Assembly: GCA_949152475.1 (NCBI GenBank)
Contig: OX424564.1
Location: 22,628,165-22,692,164 of the forward strand
Length of the DNA stretch: 64,000 nucleotides
Reading direction: 5' to 3'
Source of the DNA: Terebella lapidaria
Lineage: Eukaryota; Annelida; Polychaeta; Terebellida; Terebellidae
In this document: positions 51,690 through 62,036 of the stretch, piece after piece
How the letters are laid out: each line of letters begins with the position of its first letter
How positions within the stretch are numbered: position 1 is the first letter of the stretch
Notes under the pieces: model-generated
The model's input: the letters and a program-made list of their open reading frames with translations, nothing else
Told to the model about the DNA's origin: nothing
Database searches by the model: none
Position numbers and translations under genes: made by a program

Positions 51690-53091
51690 TCTCACCACAG
51701 TGATGTTAGCCCTAAACCGGCATACACGCTCGAGAACCCCGAGGCCAGCCTGGACGCGGACACGCCTGAGTGGGCACGAACGATGGTCAGATCAATGCAT
51801 CGCATGATGACCACGATGGAACAACATTATGCACAAGCCATTGATTACGCAGTCGATGCGGCGACTTCGGCCTTAGCAGGAACAGCGGGAAACAGTAAAC
51901 TCCTGGTTGAATGTCAAAAAGACTTAGCGGAAGCAAAGAGTGAAGTGTCCAATCTGCAGAAGTGCACGTCCCTCGAGAACGTGATTGTACAACAGCAGAA
52001 GTTTATGGAATATATTGACACTCGAGACCGACAGAAGAACATTATAGTAAGGGGAGTTCAAGAAGACAGTGACGATCTAGGAGAAGATGATGACGAGAGG
52101 ATTCAGAAGCTAGTGGAGGCTCTAGACGTGAACGTGCAGATGACGTCAGTCACGATACAAAGAGTCGGACAGGCAAACGATAGAAAAAAGAGACCCATCT
52201 TGAGCACACTACCCAACGGAGAACTTCGAGCAACAATTCTACAGAAAGCCAAGACGCTGAAGAACAAAGACAAACCATTATCAGACGTATACATAAAGAA
52301 GGATACCCATCCCGCTGCTGCACGAGAACTGGCGCGTTTCCGCAGGGTTGAAAAAGAAAAAGAAAAAAGCCAGGCAACGTCGGGAAGGATATAAAATACG
52401 ACCACAATGAGCGCGTGTTGCTCTGCGATGGGGTGGTGATCGACCGATATAGCCCAACTTTTTTCTGACTGGTAACACACTGGATAATGTACGGATAATT
52501 AAGTTATGTTCGTGGAATATCGGATCTATAAAAGATAAACTAGAACACAAGGATATTGTGACATACATTCAAGAAGTTGTTCATGATATATGTTGACTTT
52601 AGGAAAGCTTACGACAAAGTTCCCAGGGACAAACTGTTTCGGTGTCTACAAGAAAGGGGATGTGGCATGAGAATGGTAATGGCGATTAAAGCTGTCTACA
52701 GATGTACGACGTACATTTTGCGGAGTGCAGTTATAAATGCGACAATTGGATTACGCCAAGGCGGTGTTACGAGCTGTTTACTTTTTGTGGTGTATGTGGA
52801 CAACTTAGTAAGGTTAATTAAAAATTCATTTAATCAGGACGGATTCCTTGGCTTGCTCCACATAATGCTTCTCATGGACGACACCATAATATTGGCCACA
52901 ACGAGGGAAAGGAGTCTAGAAAAACTGGACAAATTGTTGGATTTTTGTGACGAATATGGAATGTCTATAAACGAGTCGAAGACAAAACTGATGGTGATAA
53001 ACGGTTCGACTGTGGATAAAGAACCTATAACCACTAGAGATACAAGTATAACGCCATGTTTTAGAAAACATGGCAGAAAAAACCCGGCCCT
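51690..53091 (+). mobile_element. LINE 1, 5' part (ORF1 and start of ORF2, internally deleted)
   Basis: ORF1 runs to 52,394 (203 codons from the ATG at 51,783). It has a coiled-coil start, then an RRM-like segment (RQKNIIVRGVQEDS ... VTIQRVGQ) and a basic C-terminal domain (KPLSDVYIKKDTHPAAAREL) as in L1-type ORF1 proteins. Its true end is in another frame (CDGVVIDRYSPTFF at about 52,418-52,470), so it has one frameshift. ORF2 starts with an endonuclease opening, KLCSWNIGSIKDKLEHKDIV (about 52,500). It then jumps at about 52,578 into mid reverse transcriptase (MIYVDFRKAYDKVPR...). The rest of the endonuclease and the first RT blocks are deleted. The catalytic box reads LMDDTIIL instead of F/YADD, a likely loss of function. 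It stops at about 53,050 and continues at 61,050. Confidence 0.75.
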
Positions 53092-54061
53092 TTTATGTGT
53101 ACGTGTTTCCCATGGACTCACAAAACTGAATTCAATACACAATCAACACATATATGAATAACTCACAACAATAGTTGTACAGTTCATATAAAAAGTCAAA
53201 CAATCAGTCACATCAAAGTAAATGAAACAGGAAATCGTGTACCACCTAAGCCAACTTATCTCCCCCAAGTCCACTTAGATGTACGGTATCCTTGCCAGAT
53301 CGCCAGTGCCAGTCTTTGGACCTAGCCGTCGGCAGCTCTGTTAAAAACATCCTACTAAATTCCTGCTCCATAAGTCGCCCAAGAATCTGGAAACTATCTT
53401 CTAGTTTAAAATCTCACATTCCCAATATGCCCCCAAAACATCACCATAGGTTTAAATATTCACATAGAGGCGGCAGGATTTGATGAATATAGGCCTAAAG
53501 TGTATGTGTACAGCCGTATTACAATGGATAGATGTCTAACCGTTCCTGCACAGGCCCTAGGCATATGTACAAAATTCCATAGCAGGGCTCATATAAAACT
53601 GGAATAAAGGTTATACCTATTGCCGGGTTTTTAAGTACCCGTGGTCGAAAGCACGGATTCGTCACGGCTTCGTTATGGCGGTCTTGGCTATTAAAGGCGA
53701 TCGCGCTTGTGAAGCAACAAAATTTCTCATGCTTCAGTTTTGTTATGCTACACGCTTGATCGCCCCACGAAAAATGGCCTAACAGGCCTAATGCAACTGT
53801 AATAATTCGAAAAGATAATTTTAAACTATTCTCTGAAATGCTTACACCTAATGTATCACTGTCTGTCGCTGCAATACAACATATTCTTAGTGATTACTTG
53901 TTGGCGTAGTTATATAACGCAGTGAATGCGGTTCAAATATGAGAAGTTCCAAAATAACCGGCAGGAGAATCGGTAATTTCACTTGCGAATACCAGCCGAA
54001 AACTAATTTGAAACAGCACTTCTCATTGTCATTCAAATTCTTATTGTTAGTACAGTGATAT
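53092..54061. other. Left part of the insertion, unassigned
   Basis: No protein recognised. It is either a 3' extension of LINE 2 or an additional small element; 53,620-53,770 has CG-rich paired words (AAGGCGATCGCGCTTG against CTTGATCGCC). Confidence 0.35.
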
Positions 54062-54749
54062 TAGTAAGTAAGTAAGTAAGTAAGTAATTTATTTCCAAAT
54101 TGCACACAAGATGAACATATTCAATAGATGATATAAGAAATGCACAATTTGTGGACTCCACCAGAGGCCGATGCCTGTAACTTGATTGCTCAAGCGGTGA
54201 AGCCCATTACATTGAAATAATAGTAACACAAAATATGGAACGGATAGGAACAAAATATTTACAAGTTGGACTCACGTATGAGTTGCATACTACATATAAC
54301 AACATCACAAACAAGTAGATATATATATACATTAATTTCACGTAGAAATACATACTATTCACATTATTCACATACACCCATATACACAGGAGATGATGAT
54401 ACAGTTGTGCTAGAATTAACAGATTGAACCTAAAATGTACACATTTACTACTGTGAAATGCCAAACTTGTGGTATTACATAGAATGAGAAATGAATGAAA
54501 AAAGTCCTTTTTCCTCCCCCCCCCCCCCCCCATGACACACACACCCACACCCACACACATCCTTACACTATTGGCAAACGATACAGGATTGGTAGAGCAA
54601 GAAAAAAAAAAAAATAATAATAATATGAAAAAGTGACACAAGACACAAAAAAGACAAACTAATAAAGCGACCGTAGTAACGTGAACTTATGAAATACAAT
54701 GCAGCCATGAAATTTTACAGTATCAAGGGAGTATTACTAGATTAGATAG

Positions 54750-57700
54750 TTAGTTATTCATCAAATATTTCGAAATGAAGTGTTGTTTTATCTTAGATTT
54801 GTAGGCACTGACTGAAATGCTGTTTTTTATATGGGTTGGTGTATTTAGCCATAATTCCGGACCTTTACGAATGAAGCTGTTTCCAAAAATTTGGACATTC
54901 CACCTAGTTATATGGGGGTCTTTACAATGTCTAGTGTTGAAGGAGTGGATAGAATTGTTTGCCACAAAAAGATTGTTCAGCGAACTTGGTAGTTCATTGC
55001 GGGAATGAAGATACATAAATTTACTAAGTTCAATATTGAACAAATCATGTAGCTTAGCTATGCCTGTTTTATGATAGAGTGGCGTAGAGCTGGCATTAAA
55101 ACGTGATCCAGTGACGCATCGGATTGCTTTATTTTGCTTGATTTCAAGCGGGCGCAGTATCGTTTTTTGTGCAGAACCCCATAACAATATACCATAGTTT
55201 AGGTAGGAATGAAACAGACTAAAATATAACGATTTGAGGTGGGCTTTACTTAACATGTTTTTGACAGTGTTTAACATATATAGGGCGCTGGACAATTTTT
55301 TCAAGACGTGTTCAATGTGGACATTCCAACTCAGCTTACTGTCTATATGGATACCAAGAAATTTAACAGAAAGTGATGGTGTAATGTATTCTGTATCGAC
55401 TTTTAGCGAATGGGTGTTGTAGTTGTGTACCAGCTTCTTGGAGAATAAGATTATATTAGTTTTGCTAACATTCAGTGATAATTTGTTGCTCCGGAACCAA
55501 TTAACCATGAGGAGGATATCTGATTCAACAATGTGATATAGGTGTTGGAGGTTATTGTGAGTATAATACAACGTTGTATCGTCTGCGAATAAAATACATT
55601 TTGATTTTGTTATTGAGTTGGGAATATCGTTTGAATATATGATAAAAAGTAACGGACCCAATACTGAACCCTGTGGTACACCGTATTTTATAGGATAGAG
55701 GTTCGAACATGAGTTTTTGAACTTGACATACTGCTCACGGTTATTTAGGTAGCTCCTGAACCACTCCAAGGCAATCCCTCGAATACCATAATATTCTAAT
55801 TTGGACAACAGAATAGAATGGTCAATAGTATCGAAAGCCTTGGAGAGGTCCAGGAAAACTCCAAGTGTGTACATGTTATTGTCAAAGCCAGTCAGGGTAT
55901 CGAATACAAATTCTGTAACTGCATTAATAGTTGAATGTTTGGGCCTAAATCCGTATTGCTTAGGATAGAGTATATTATGTTGTACGAGAAACGTATACAG
56001 TCGTGAGTGGATGATTTTTTCTAAGAGTTTAGAGCAACAGGGTAATAGTGATATTGGCCTATAGTTATTCAGCATTTGCTTGTTTTTATTTTTGTAGATT
56101 GGGATTACTTTCGCCGTTTTCATTTGCTGAGGGACAATTCCCGTTGAAATTGATTTGTTTATTAGTAATGATATCGGGGTGCAAACTGCATGTTTTATCT
56201 GTTTTATGAAGTGACTACTCAAATTGTCAACTCCTGAACTTTTTTTTCCTTTCAATGAGTCTATCATTTTCATGACCTCGTTGGGATCAGTGGGGTTGAT
56301 GAATATAGAGTTTGGGTTCGGTTGTTCACTTAGATATTCAGTGAAATGTTTAGGGGCTGATGGAATTTGTTCTGCCAGCGAAACGCCTATGTTTGAGAAA
56401 TATTTGCAGAACCCGTCAGCGATTTTGGTTGGATCAGTCTCAGGTTTATTATTGATAAGAAAGGTGTCGGTGATTGATGATTTGTCATTTGTTCGCCCTA
56501 TAACATTGTTCAAAATTTTCCACGTTTTTTTCACATCACATCTGTATTTATCAAGGAGAGACCCATAGTATTCGCGTTTGCATTGTCTTTTCAAAGCTCT
56601 GAATAAGTTCCTATGCTTAATATATTTTTGGTAAGAACTATCTGTTTTTGATTTACGTAGGCACTTTTTATAAAGTTTGATACATTTGGATGATGACTGT
56701 AACAACCCTTGTGTCATCCAGGGTTCTTTTATTACACGTTTTTGTGGGATTGTTTTCTCTATTTCAGGAGCGAATTTGTCCATAGCCTGTTTTACTTTGT
56801 TTGTGAAGGATGCGTAAGCGTCATTGATGGGAATTCGGTCGAGGTATGTCCAGTCTGTTGAATTGAGATCATTACATATAGACATCATATTTTCAGAAGT
56901 GAGAGGACGACAAGTTATAGTTAGGGACTGTACCTTGCTGGACGAAGTATCCCCCATAACAGCAAACAAGGGCAAATGATCAGATATATCGCTTAGTATT
57001 ATGCCAGATTTAACATTATTGTAGTTAGAACACTTTACGTATATATTATCGATTAATGTCGCACTATTATGTGTTATTCTGGTTGGTTTATTAACGGTCG
57101 GTAGGAAGCCAGATGATATGAAGGTGTTAAGTAATTCATCGGAGTGCTTGTTGGAGTGTATTTTGATATAATCAAAATTTTGATCTGTACCAAGTATAAC
57201 GTCAGAATTAGTTCCGTTTAACTTTTCAAGTACTGTTTCGTATCTAGATATTGATAGTGTTTCGTTTGTGCCTGGGATTCGGTATATTTCACCCACAATT
57301 GTGTTTCGCTGACTATGTTTTACCTCGATGAAAATCGACTCAAATTCGCAATCAACATTTATGGCCAGGTCGTTCCTAATATCGTAATGTAGCGAATCAT
57401 GTATGTACAGCGCGACACCCCCTCCCCGTGTCCCACCCTGTCTGTTACGGCATTCAAGGTTATATCCAGGTATGCTGCATAAATGCAATGTATTGTCGTT
57501 CAGAAAGGTTTCGCATAACAGAATAAAGTGCACAACTATCCCAGTGTTTTGTAAGTTCGAAAGCATGATTTTAAGTTCATTTATCTTCTTTGGTAAACTG
57601 TGAATATTCAGATGAAGAGTGCAATATTTGGATTTGTTGGGCGAGGTGTGTGAGACTATGTCTTCAACTTCAAAATATTGTGTGTCCAAGTTCAGAAACC

Positions 57701-57875
57701 TATCATCATTTACTAACATGGGTTGTGGGATGATTAGATCGCTCATGTGGCAATATGATAATCGCAATTGGCGATAGATATTTGGCACGAGAGGGCTTGG
57801 CTGGGCTCTGTTAGATGTGTATGTACGGTTAGTGTGTATGGCATTTGTTGTATGTACCTGTAACATATACCACAC
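54750..57875 (-). CDS. LINE 2 ORF2: endonuclease and reverse transcriptase
   Basis: 1,041 codons, uninterrupted. Residues about 80-300 form an APE-type endonuclease (LHLNIHSLPKKINELKIML, GGGVALYIHD, GTDQNFDYIK, SDHLPLF near the end). Residues about 500-800 form a reverse transcriptase (NYRPISLLP, YGFRPKHST, FLDLSKAFDTIDH, YGVPQGSVLGPLLF and the catalytic FADDT near residue 762). A thumb and C-terminal region without RNase H follow, as in the CR1/L2/Jockey groups. In the endonuclease GTDQNFD stands where GDFN is usual, so activity is uncertain. This enzyme nicks the target and primes reverse transcription there. Confidence 0.9.
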   Translation of the reverse strand: MWYMLQVHTTNAIHTNRTYTSNRAQPSPLVPNIYRQLRLSYCHMSDLIIPQPMLVNDDRFLNLDTQYFEVEDIVSHTSPNKSKYCTLHLNIHSLPKKINELKIMLSNLQNTGIVVHFILLCETFLNDNTLHLCSIPGYNLECRNRQGGTRGGGVALYIHDSLHYDIRNDLAINVDCEFESIFIEVKHSQRNTIVGEIYRIPGTNETLSISRYETVLEKLNGTNSDVILGTDQNFDYIKIHSNKHSDELLNTFISSGFLPTVNKPTRITHNSATLIDNIYVKCSNYNNVKSGIILSDISDHLPLFAVMGDTSSSKVQSLTITCRPLTSENMMSICNDLNSTDWTYLDRIPINDAYASFTNKVKQAMDKFAPEIEKTIPQKRVIKEPWMTQGLLQSSSKCIKLYKKCLRKSKTDSSYQKYIKHRNLFRALKRQCKREYYGSLLDKYRCDVKKTWKILNNVIGRTNDKSSITDTFLINNKPETDPTKIADGFCKYFSNIGVSLAEQIPSAPKHFTEYLSEQPNPNSIFINPTDPNEVMKMIDSLKGKKSSGVDNLSSHFIKQIKHAVCTPISLLINKSISTGIVPQQMKTAKVIPIYKNKNKQMLNNYRPISLLPCCSKLLEKIIHSRLYTFLVQHNILYPKQYGFRPKHSTINAVTEFVFDTLTGFDNNMYTLGVFLDLSKAFDTIDHSILLSKLEYYGIRGIALEWFRSYLNNREQYVKFKNSCSNLYPIKYGVPQGSVLGPLLFIIYSNDIPNSITKSKCILFADDTTLYYTHNNLQHLYHIVESDILLMVNWFRSNKLSLNVSKTNIILFSKKLVHNYNTHSLKVDTEYITPSLSVKFLGIHIDSKLSWNVHIEHVLKKLSSALYMLNTVKNMLSKAHLKSLYFSLFHSYLNYGILLWGSAQKTILRPLEIKQNKAIRCVTGSRFNASSTPLYHKTGIAKLHDLFNIELSKFMYLHSRNELPSSLNNLFVANNSIHSFNTRHCKDPHITRWNVQIFGNSFIRKGPELWLNTPTHIKNSISVSAYKSKIKQHFISKYLMNN

Positions 57876-58097
57876 ACCTTATAAGATGAACACTAAATTG
57901 GAAGAATGTATGATGTGGATATGGATCTGTATGATTCAAACGCTACCAGGAACCTATAAGGACCACCACTAACCACCTCACACCTCCAGAATATGAAGCT
58001 TGCATAAGCAGAAGGTGTACGATAGTGCGTATTATATATGATATATATACGTATATTTATGTGGGTACACGATTAAAAAAAATTAGCCGAGAGGCTG

Positions 58098-58610
58098 AGG
58101 AAGGTTACCGGACAATAAAGGTTTTATGTTTTTAATATTAGCCCTTTTGTCCCGTGGCCTTGAGAATATTATCACTGGTCAAACCCAATGTCACAAAGAT
58201 ATTCAGCATACACCATCCCCATACGACCACAATCGACTCTCAAGCTGAAATATCGATAACAAGTGAGATACTAGCCACCATTCGCCCTGATTTAAAAAAG
58301 TAGACCAAGGGTCAAGCTCAAAGTCATGAGAACACGGAGCATATCCCCCCCCCCCCCGTCATATGTGTGCAACTGGTTCCCAAAATGCAAAGTCGACAAA
58401 AGGCCAGCTATGAGCCATTATGTGCTCAAACCTCGAAATTAAGGCCAAAGGCCAAGTTTCAACTCCCTCTTGAAAAAAACCTCACAGGGATTCAAAATAA
58501 AATTTTGAGATGAAAATGTAGACGGACGCCTCCGATGCTGACGGACGACAGACGGAACGTCACGGCAATGGGCCATCGGATCAAAGATCCGCTAAACTGA
58601 AATGTAAGAT
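58098..58610 (-). repeat. Copy 3 of the AGGTTACCGG repeat, inside LINE 2
   Basis: Starts AAGGTTACCGGAC and contains degenerate GATATTAGCC and AAGGCCAAAGGTC-like units. It ends near GGACGCCTCCGATGCTGACGG and GGATCAAAGATCCGC, which correspond in inverse orientation to the start of the copy at 5,556. Short and diverged. Confidence 0.55.
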
Positions 58611-58769
58611 CAACCCATTTACTTAGTGCCAATGTGAAAAGGGATTCGGTTGTCTACAGCGAAGACCATGCGTCTGGTCACCGCCAGACGCCGGGCCACC
58701 GCCAGTAACCACTTGTGTAACCAGAGAACAGAAGTAAAGATGTAAAATCAAACCTATGAGTTCACATCA

Positions 58770-59375
58770 TAGGTCAGATATTGCATAGACTGACAACATA
58801 TGTCAACACGTATCATTGGTCAGAAAGTGCTTGGACTGACAATACATGTCAACAAATATTATAGGTCATATATTACTTAGACCGACAACACATGTCAACA
58901 CAGATTATAGGTACGATATTGCATAGACCGACAACACATGTCAACACACATCATAGGTCAGATATTGCATAGACTGACAACATATTTCAATACATATTAT
59001 GGGTCAAATATTGCATAGACTGACAACACATGTCAACACATATTATAGGTCAGATATTGCATAGACTGACAACATATGTCAACACATATTATAGTCAGAT
59101 ATTGCATAGACTGACAACATATGTCAACACATATTATAGGTCAGAAACGGCATAGACTGACAACACATGTCAACATATATTATAGGTCAGATAATACATA
59201 GACTGATAGCACAGGTCGACACATATAGTACAAGTCAGTTACTTCATACTATATGCTGGTGGCATAGGTCAACACATATCATAGGTCAGTTTTGTTAGAC
59301 TGGTAGCATAGGTCAGTACATATTATAGGTCAGTTATTGCACAGACTGATAGCAGAGGTCAACACAATGTTTGAA
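58770..59375. repeat. 46-bp minisatellite (about 13 units) at the end of LINE 2 ORF1
   Basis: Unit ATTATAGGTCAGATATTGCA followed by TAGACTGACAACATATGTCA and ACACAT. The last units run into the coding end of ORF1: its final codons and its stop are one unit of the array read on the minus strand. Confidence 0.85.
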
Positions 59376-60530
59376 GCGTTTGTTACCGATGTGGTTGTAG
59401 TTTGGTGCACAGCATCGAGTCGCGATCAGAACTTGACCAACAGTGTTTTTGTCCCTCATGGCTTTCAGGAGTTCCAGGCCGACACCGTGATCACCATCTG
59501 AATCAAAGTTTTCCGAAACAGTTCCATTGGGATTCTTGTATCGGTATGCATACATAATGTGGGTGGCATATGGGCGAGAAACCACGACGGAGTCAACCGC
59601 ACCTCTCACGTCCTGTAGCGATGTGACTTTCGCGCTGAACCCCCTAAAGGTACTGCCACCGTCACGGATAGGAGTCTTAGCCTCGGAGACCGTCGGCAAC
59701 GGGTTCACAGAGTTCCGTCCGGGTAGAGCTACTGGAAGGTACTGGGACTGTAGACGTCCTTTCAGAAAGAATTTTTCTTTTGACATTCGCGCCTTGTTGT
59801 TTGAGTCTGACTTTTTTTCCAAGTACTCTTTTACTGCGAACTGTCTGCGTTCGCGGAGGGCCGGTGGCAGTTGACGTGACACGTAGTGATGGGTGTCACG
59901 GAGGCGCGCAGCATAGTAAAGGACGCTCTCTAGTTCCTCTGAGTTGGGGAACTTCGCGAGAATTGATCGTTTGCGACCACGGATGTAGGTGCCGAGACGG
60001 TGAGCTACCGGAATGTAGAAATGTTCGGCTTCTGGGATACACATGGTGTGGGTTAGGAAGTTACGTACTACTTGCTCACACCATTCGCTTTCGTGTTCAG
60101 CGCCCACAGCATTGTTTGGGTCATTGTCGAATGAAAATATTAAGTTATATTTCATACTGTGGGCTTTCAGGTCATTTATCTCCTGCTGGAGACGTTGGTT
60201 TATCACGTCACCGCGCATCAGTTTATGGTCGAGTATCTCCACCGTGCGTTTCATTGAAGATATTTCCTGTTCCATGCGGTTGATGGTATCACTTTGGGAT
60301 GAGGATTTTTGTTCTAGGTCCTTAACCTTGGCGTCAAGTTTTTTAAGCTCTGACCTTGTTTCTTTAGTGTCTGATTTTACCGATCTCAGTAGATACCATA
60401 GCGTAGTAAGAGTGATATCACTAGGTGGGGAGCTATCTAACGGTAGATCGTCCGTGTCTCCAATGTCACTGTCTGTGTGCCTGTTTACCATGCCATCCAT
60501 GGTTGGGTTGTTTTGACTCGGGTCGGCCAT
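59334..60530 (-). CDS. LINE 2 ORF1: coiled coil, RRM-like part and IMPACT/UPF0029-like C-terminal domain
   Basis: 398 codons, uninterrupted. Residues about 50-125 form a coiled coil (TRSELKKLDAKVKDLEQKSS ...). Residues about 128-270 have the layout of an ORF1 RRM and basic domain (KYNLIFSFDN, VAHRLGTYIRGRKRSILAKF). Residues about 295-398 resemble the IMPACT/YigZ family: RPYATHIMYAYRY matches its ATH-x-x-x-AYR block, and DSDGDHGVGLELLKAM stands where the family has a D-G-E...G...L-x-x-L block. Next, VGQVLIATR matches VxVVVTR and IGNKRFKHCVDLC matches IMPACT's LGPDRFKHINNVA. The usual GG after the TR is replaced (CCAPNYN). I know of no standard LINE ORF1 with this domain. Its role is unknown; IMPACT proteins bind GCN1 and affect translational stress signalling. 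Confidence 0.8.
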   Translation of the reverse strand: MADPSQNNPTMDGMVNRHTDSDIGDTDDLPLDSSPPSDITLTTLWYLLRSVKSDTKETRSELKKLDAKVKDLEQKSSSQSDTINRMEQEISSMKRTVEILDHKLMRGDVINQRLQQEINDLKAHSMKYNLIFSFDNDPNNAVGAEHESEWCEQVVRNFLTHTMCIPEAEHFYIPVAHRLGTYIRGRKRSILAKFPNSEELESVLYYAARLRDTHHYVSRQLPPALRERRQFAVKEYLEKKSDSNNKARMSKEKFFLKGRLQSQYLPVALPGRNSVNPLPTVSEAKTPIRDGGSTFRGFSAKVTSLQDVRGAVDSVVVSRPYATHIMYAYRYKNPNGTVSENFDSDGDHGVGLELLKAMRDKNTVGQVLIATRCCAPNYNHIGNKRFKHCVDLCYQSVQ

Positions 60531-61049
60531 GAAGTGTTATCGATAATCCGTAGTGTGAAGCAGGTAGCAGTTGTGTTTTGTCCAGCTAGTTTAGGTCATG
60601 CATGTAAGCATGTGTGGTAGCTAGTCCAGTCGATATGGTCCAATGAACATTTGAATGTTGAAATATATATATATATATATATATATATCCAATATGTAGA
60701 TCTGGATATGATACTAAAGTTATTCCACGAGTATCCACTGTGCACATATATCTGATCACCAAGTGATCATATTTGATCTGTGAATATTACAAAACTTCAC
60801 GTACTGATAGATCGACATACAGGTTGAAATAGAGCAGCCACTTCTCTCTAGCTTTGCCAGCACTCCGCCATTTTTTTTAGCGTGTTTTTAAATCAGTTTA
60901 GCGGAATTTATCGGCTTTTATTGCAAATTCGCGAAACCAACACCAATGTATGCTGAATCTAAGAGAGTCGTCCGAGAGAGTCGGAAGACAGGAGATACAT
61001 AGGGTGAGGTCAACGACAATCACATATACCCGGCCCTGAGGGGCCGGGA

Positions 61050-62036
61050 ATGACAATTGGATACGCATCGTCCTACAAGTACTTGGGCGCATACATCACT
61101 GACGATGGCAAGCTCAAAACAGCGATTCAACTTCATGCAAAGGATAGCGTTAAACAAGTTAATAAATTCGCCATGTTCATGCAAAAAAACACGTTGATGC
61201 CATTCAGTATAAAACGGCGGATTCTGGATGCTGCCCTACTGTCTTCTATACTTTACAGCTGTGAGACTTGGTTAACAAAGGACTACAGGCAGATTGAGAA
61301 GCACTACATGATGGCTGTTAAGTTACTACTTGGGGTTCGACACTCTACGGCAAATTTATTATGTCTTGTTGAATCTGGGTACTGTGAATTGCCTAGTCTG
61401 ATTCAGAAAAGGCGGATCGGATTCATAACGAAATTCATGAGACAAGCCACAGGAGAAGAGCCGCTGTCGATGGTGTGGCGACTTGTGTCAGAATCGGCAA
61501 CCAAGGGTTTCCGCATGCTACGCCAGTCGTTAACTCACACAGGAGACCCGGTTCTGCAGAACAGATTGGTATTACAGGAACGCTGTAGGTCTAGCACAGC
61601 CTCCAGAGTGAAAGTGTATATGGAGATGAACCCAACTGTACAAATTCACAGTGTGTATCTTGGAGGTGCTAAACTCATTCAGGATTATAAACGTGTCTCA
61701 TTTACTCGCCTGTCCTCTCATAGGTTGAGGATTGAGACGGGTAAATGGGCCAGGAAAAGTCCAGAAAATAGACTTTGTGTGTGTGGACAGGTACAGAACG
61801 AAAGACATGTTATATTTCATCGCCGAGAGACAGCTCACATTCGTCAGGTATACGGAGGTATCCCAGATGACTGGGATTACTTTATGAACATGCATGATGT
61901 GTGCAAAGTCGCACACGATATGTTATTGACAATGTCTTAAAGGACTGTATACGTATAATATGATTTCTTACGAACATAACCCAGTGTGTTTTAAACATTG
62001 TATTTGTACGGTCAATAAATACTACTACTACTACTA
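61050..62036 (+). mobile_element. LINE 1, 3' part: C-terminal RT region and 3' tail
   Basis: Open to the stop at 61,938-61,940: GYASSYKYLGAYITDDGKLK, SILYSCETWLTKDYRQIEKH and a terminal cysteine-rich block CVCGQVQNERHVIFH, typical of the ends of LINE ORF2 proteins. AATAAA then a (CTA)n run (62,010-62,035) forms the 3' tail. It joins in sense and content to the part ending near 53,050. Confidence 0.75.

Larger units (their letters stand above)
54062..60890 (-). mobile_element. LINE 2, CR1/Jockey-type, minus strand, nearly complete
   Basis: On the minus strand, order is a 5' leader, ORF1 (60,530-59,334), a long spacer and ORF2 (57,875-54,750). A 3' UTR follows, ending in AATAAATTACTTACTTAC, a short tandem (CTTA)n tail of the sort that ends CR1-like elements. 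Both ORFs are open. The spacer of 1.46 kb is longer than usual because it contains a minisatellite (58,770-59,375) and a copy of the AGGTTACCGG repeat (58,098-58,610). The exact 5' end is not fixed. Confidence 0.8.
53092..61027. mobile_element. About 7.9-kb insertion splitting LINE 1
   Basis: The 10-mer ACCCGGCCCT occurs at 53,082-53,091 and again at 61,028-61,037, as a target duplication would. On both sides lie parts of one LINE whose protein continues from KEPITTRDTSI to GYASSYKYLG without obvious loss. The interval contains LINE 2 on the minus strand. The site is itself palindromic (CCCGGCCC next to GGGCCGGG), so the repeat could partly reflect that. Confidence 0.5.

Noticed and set aside
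60663-60690. (TA)n run near the 5' end of LINE 2 as promoter
   Set aside because: Simple repeat with no conserved context; LINE promoters are not recognised by TA runs.
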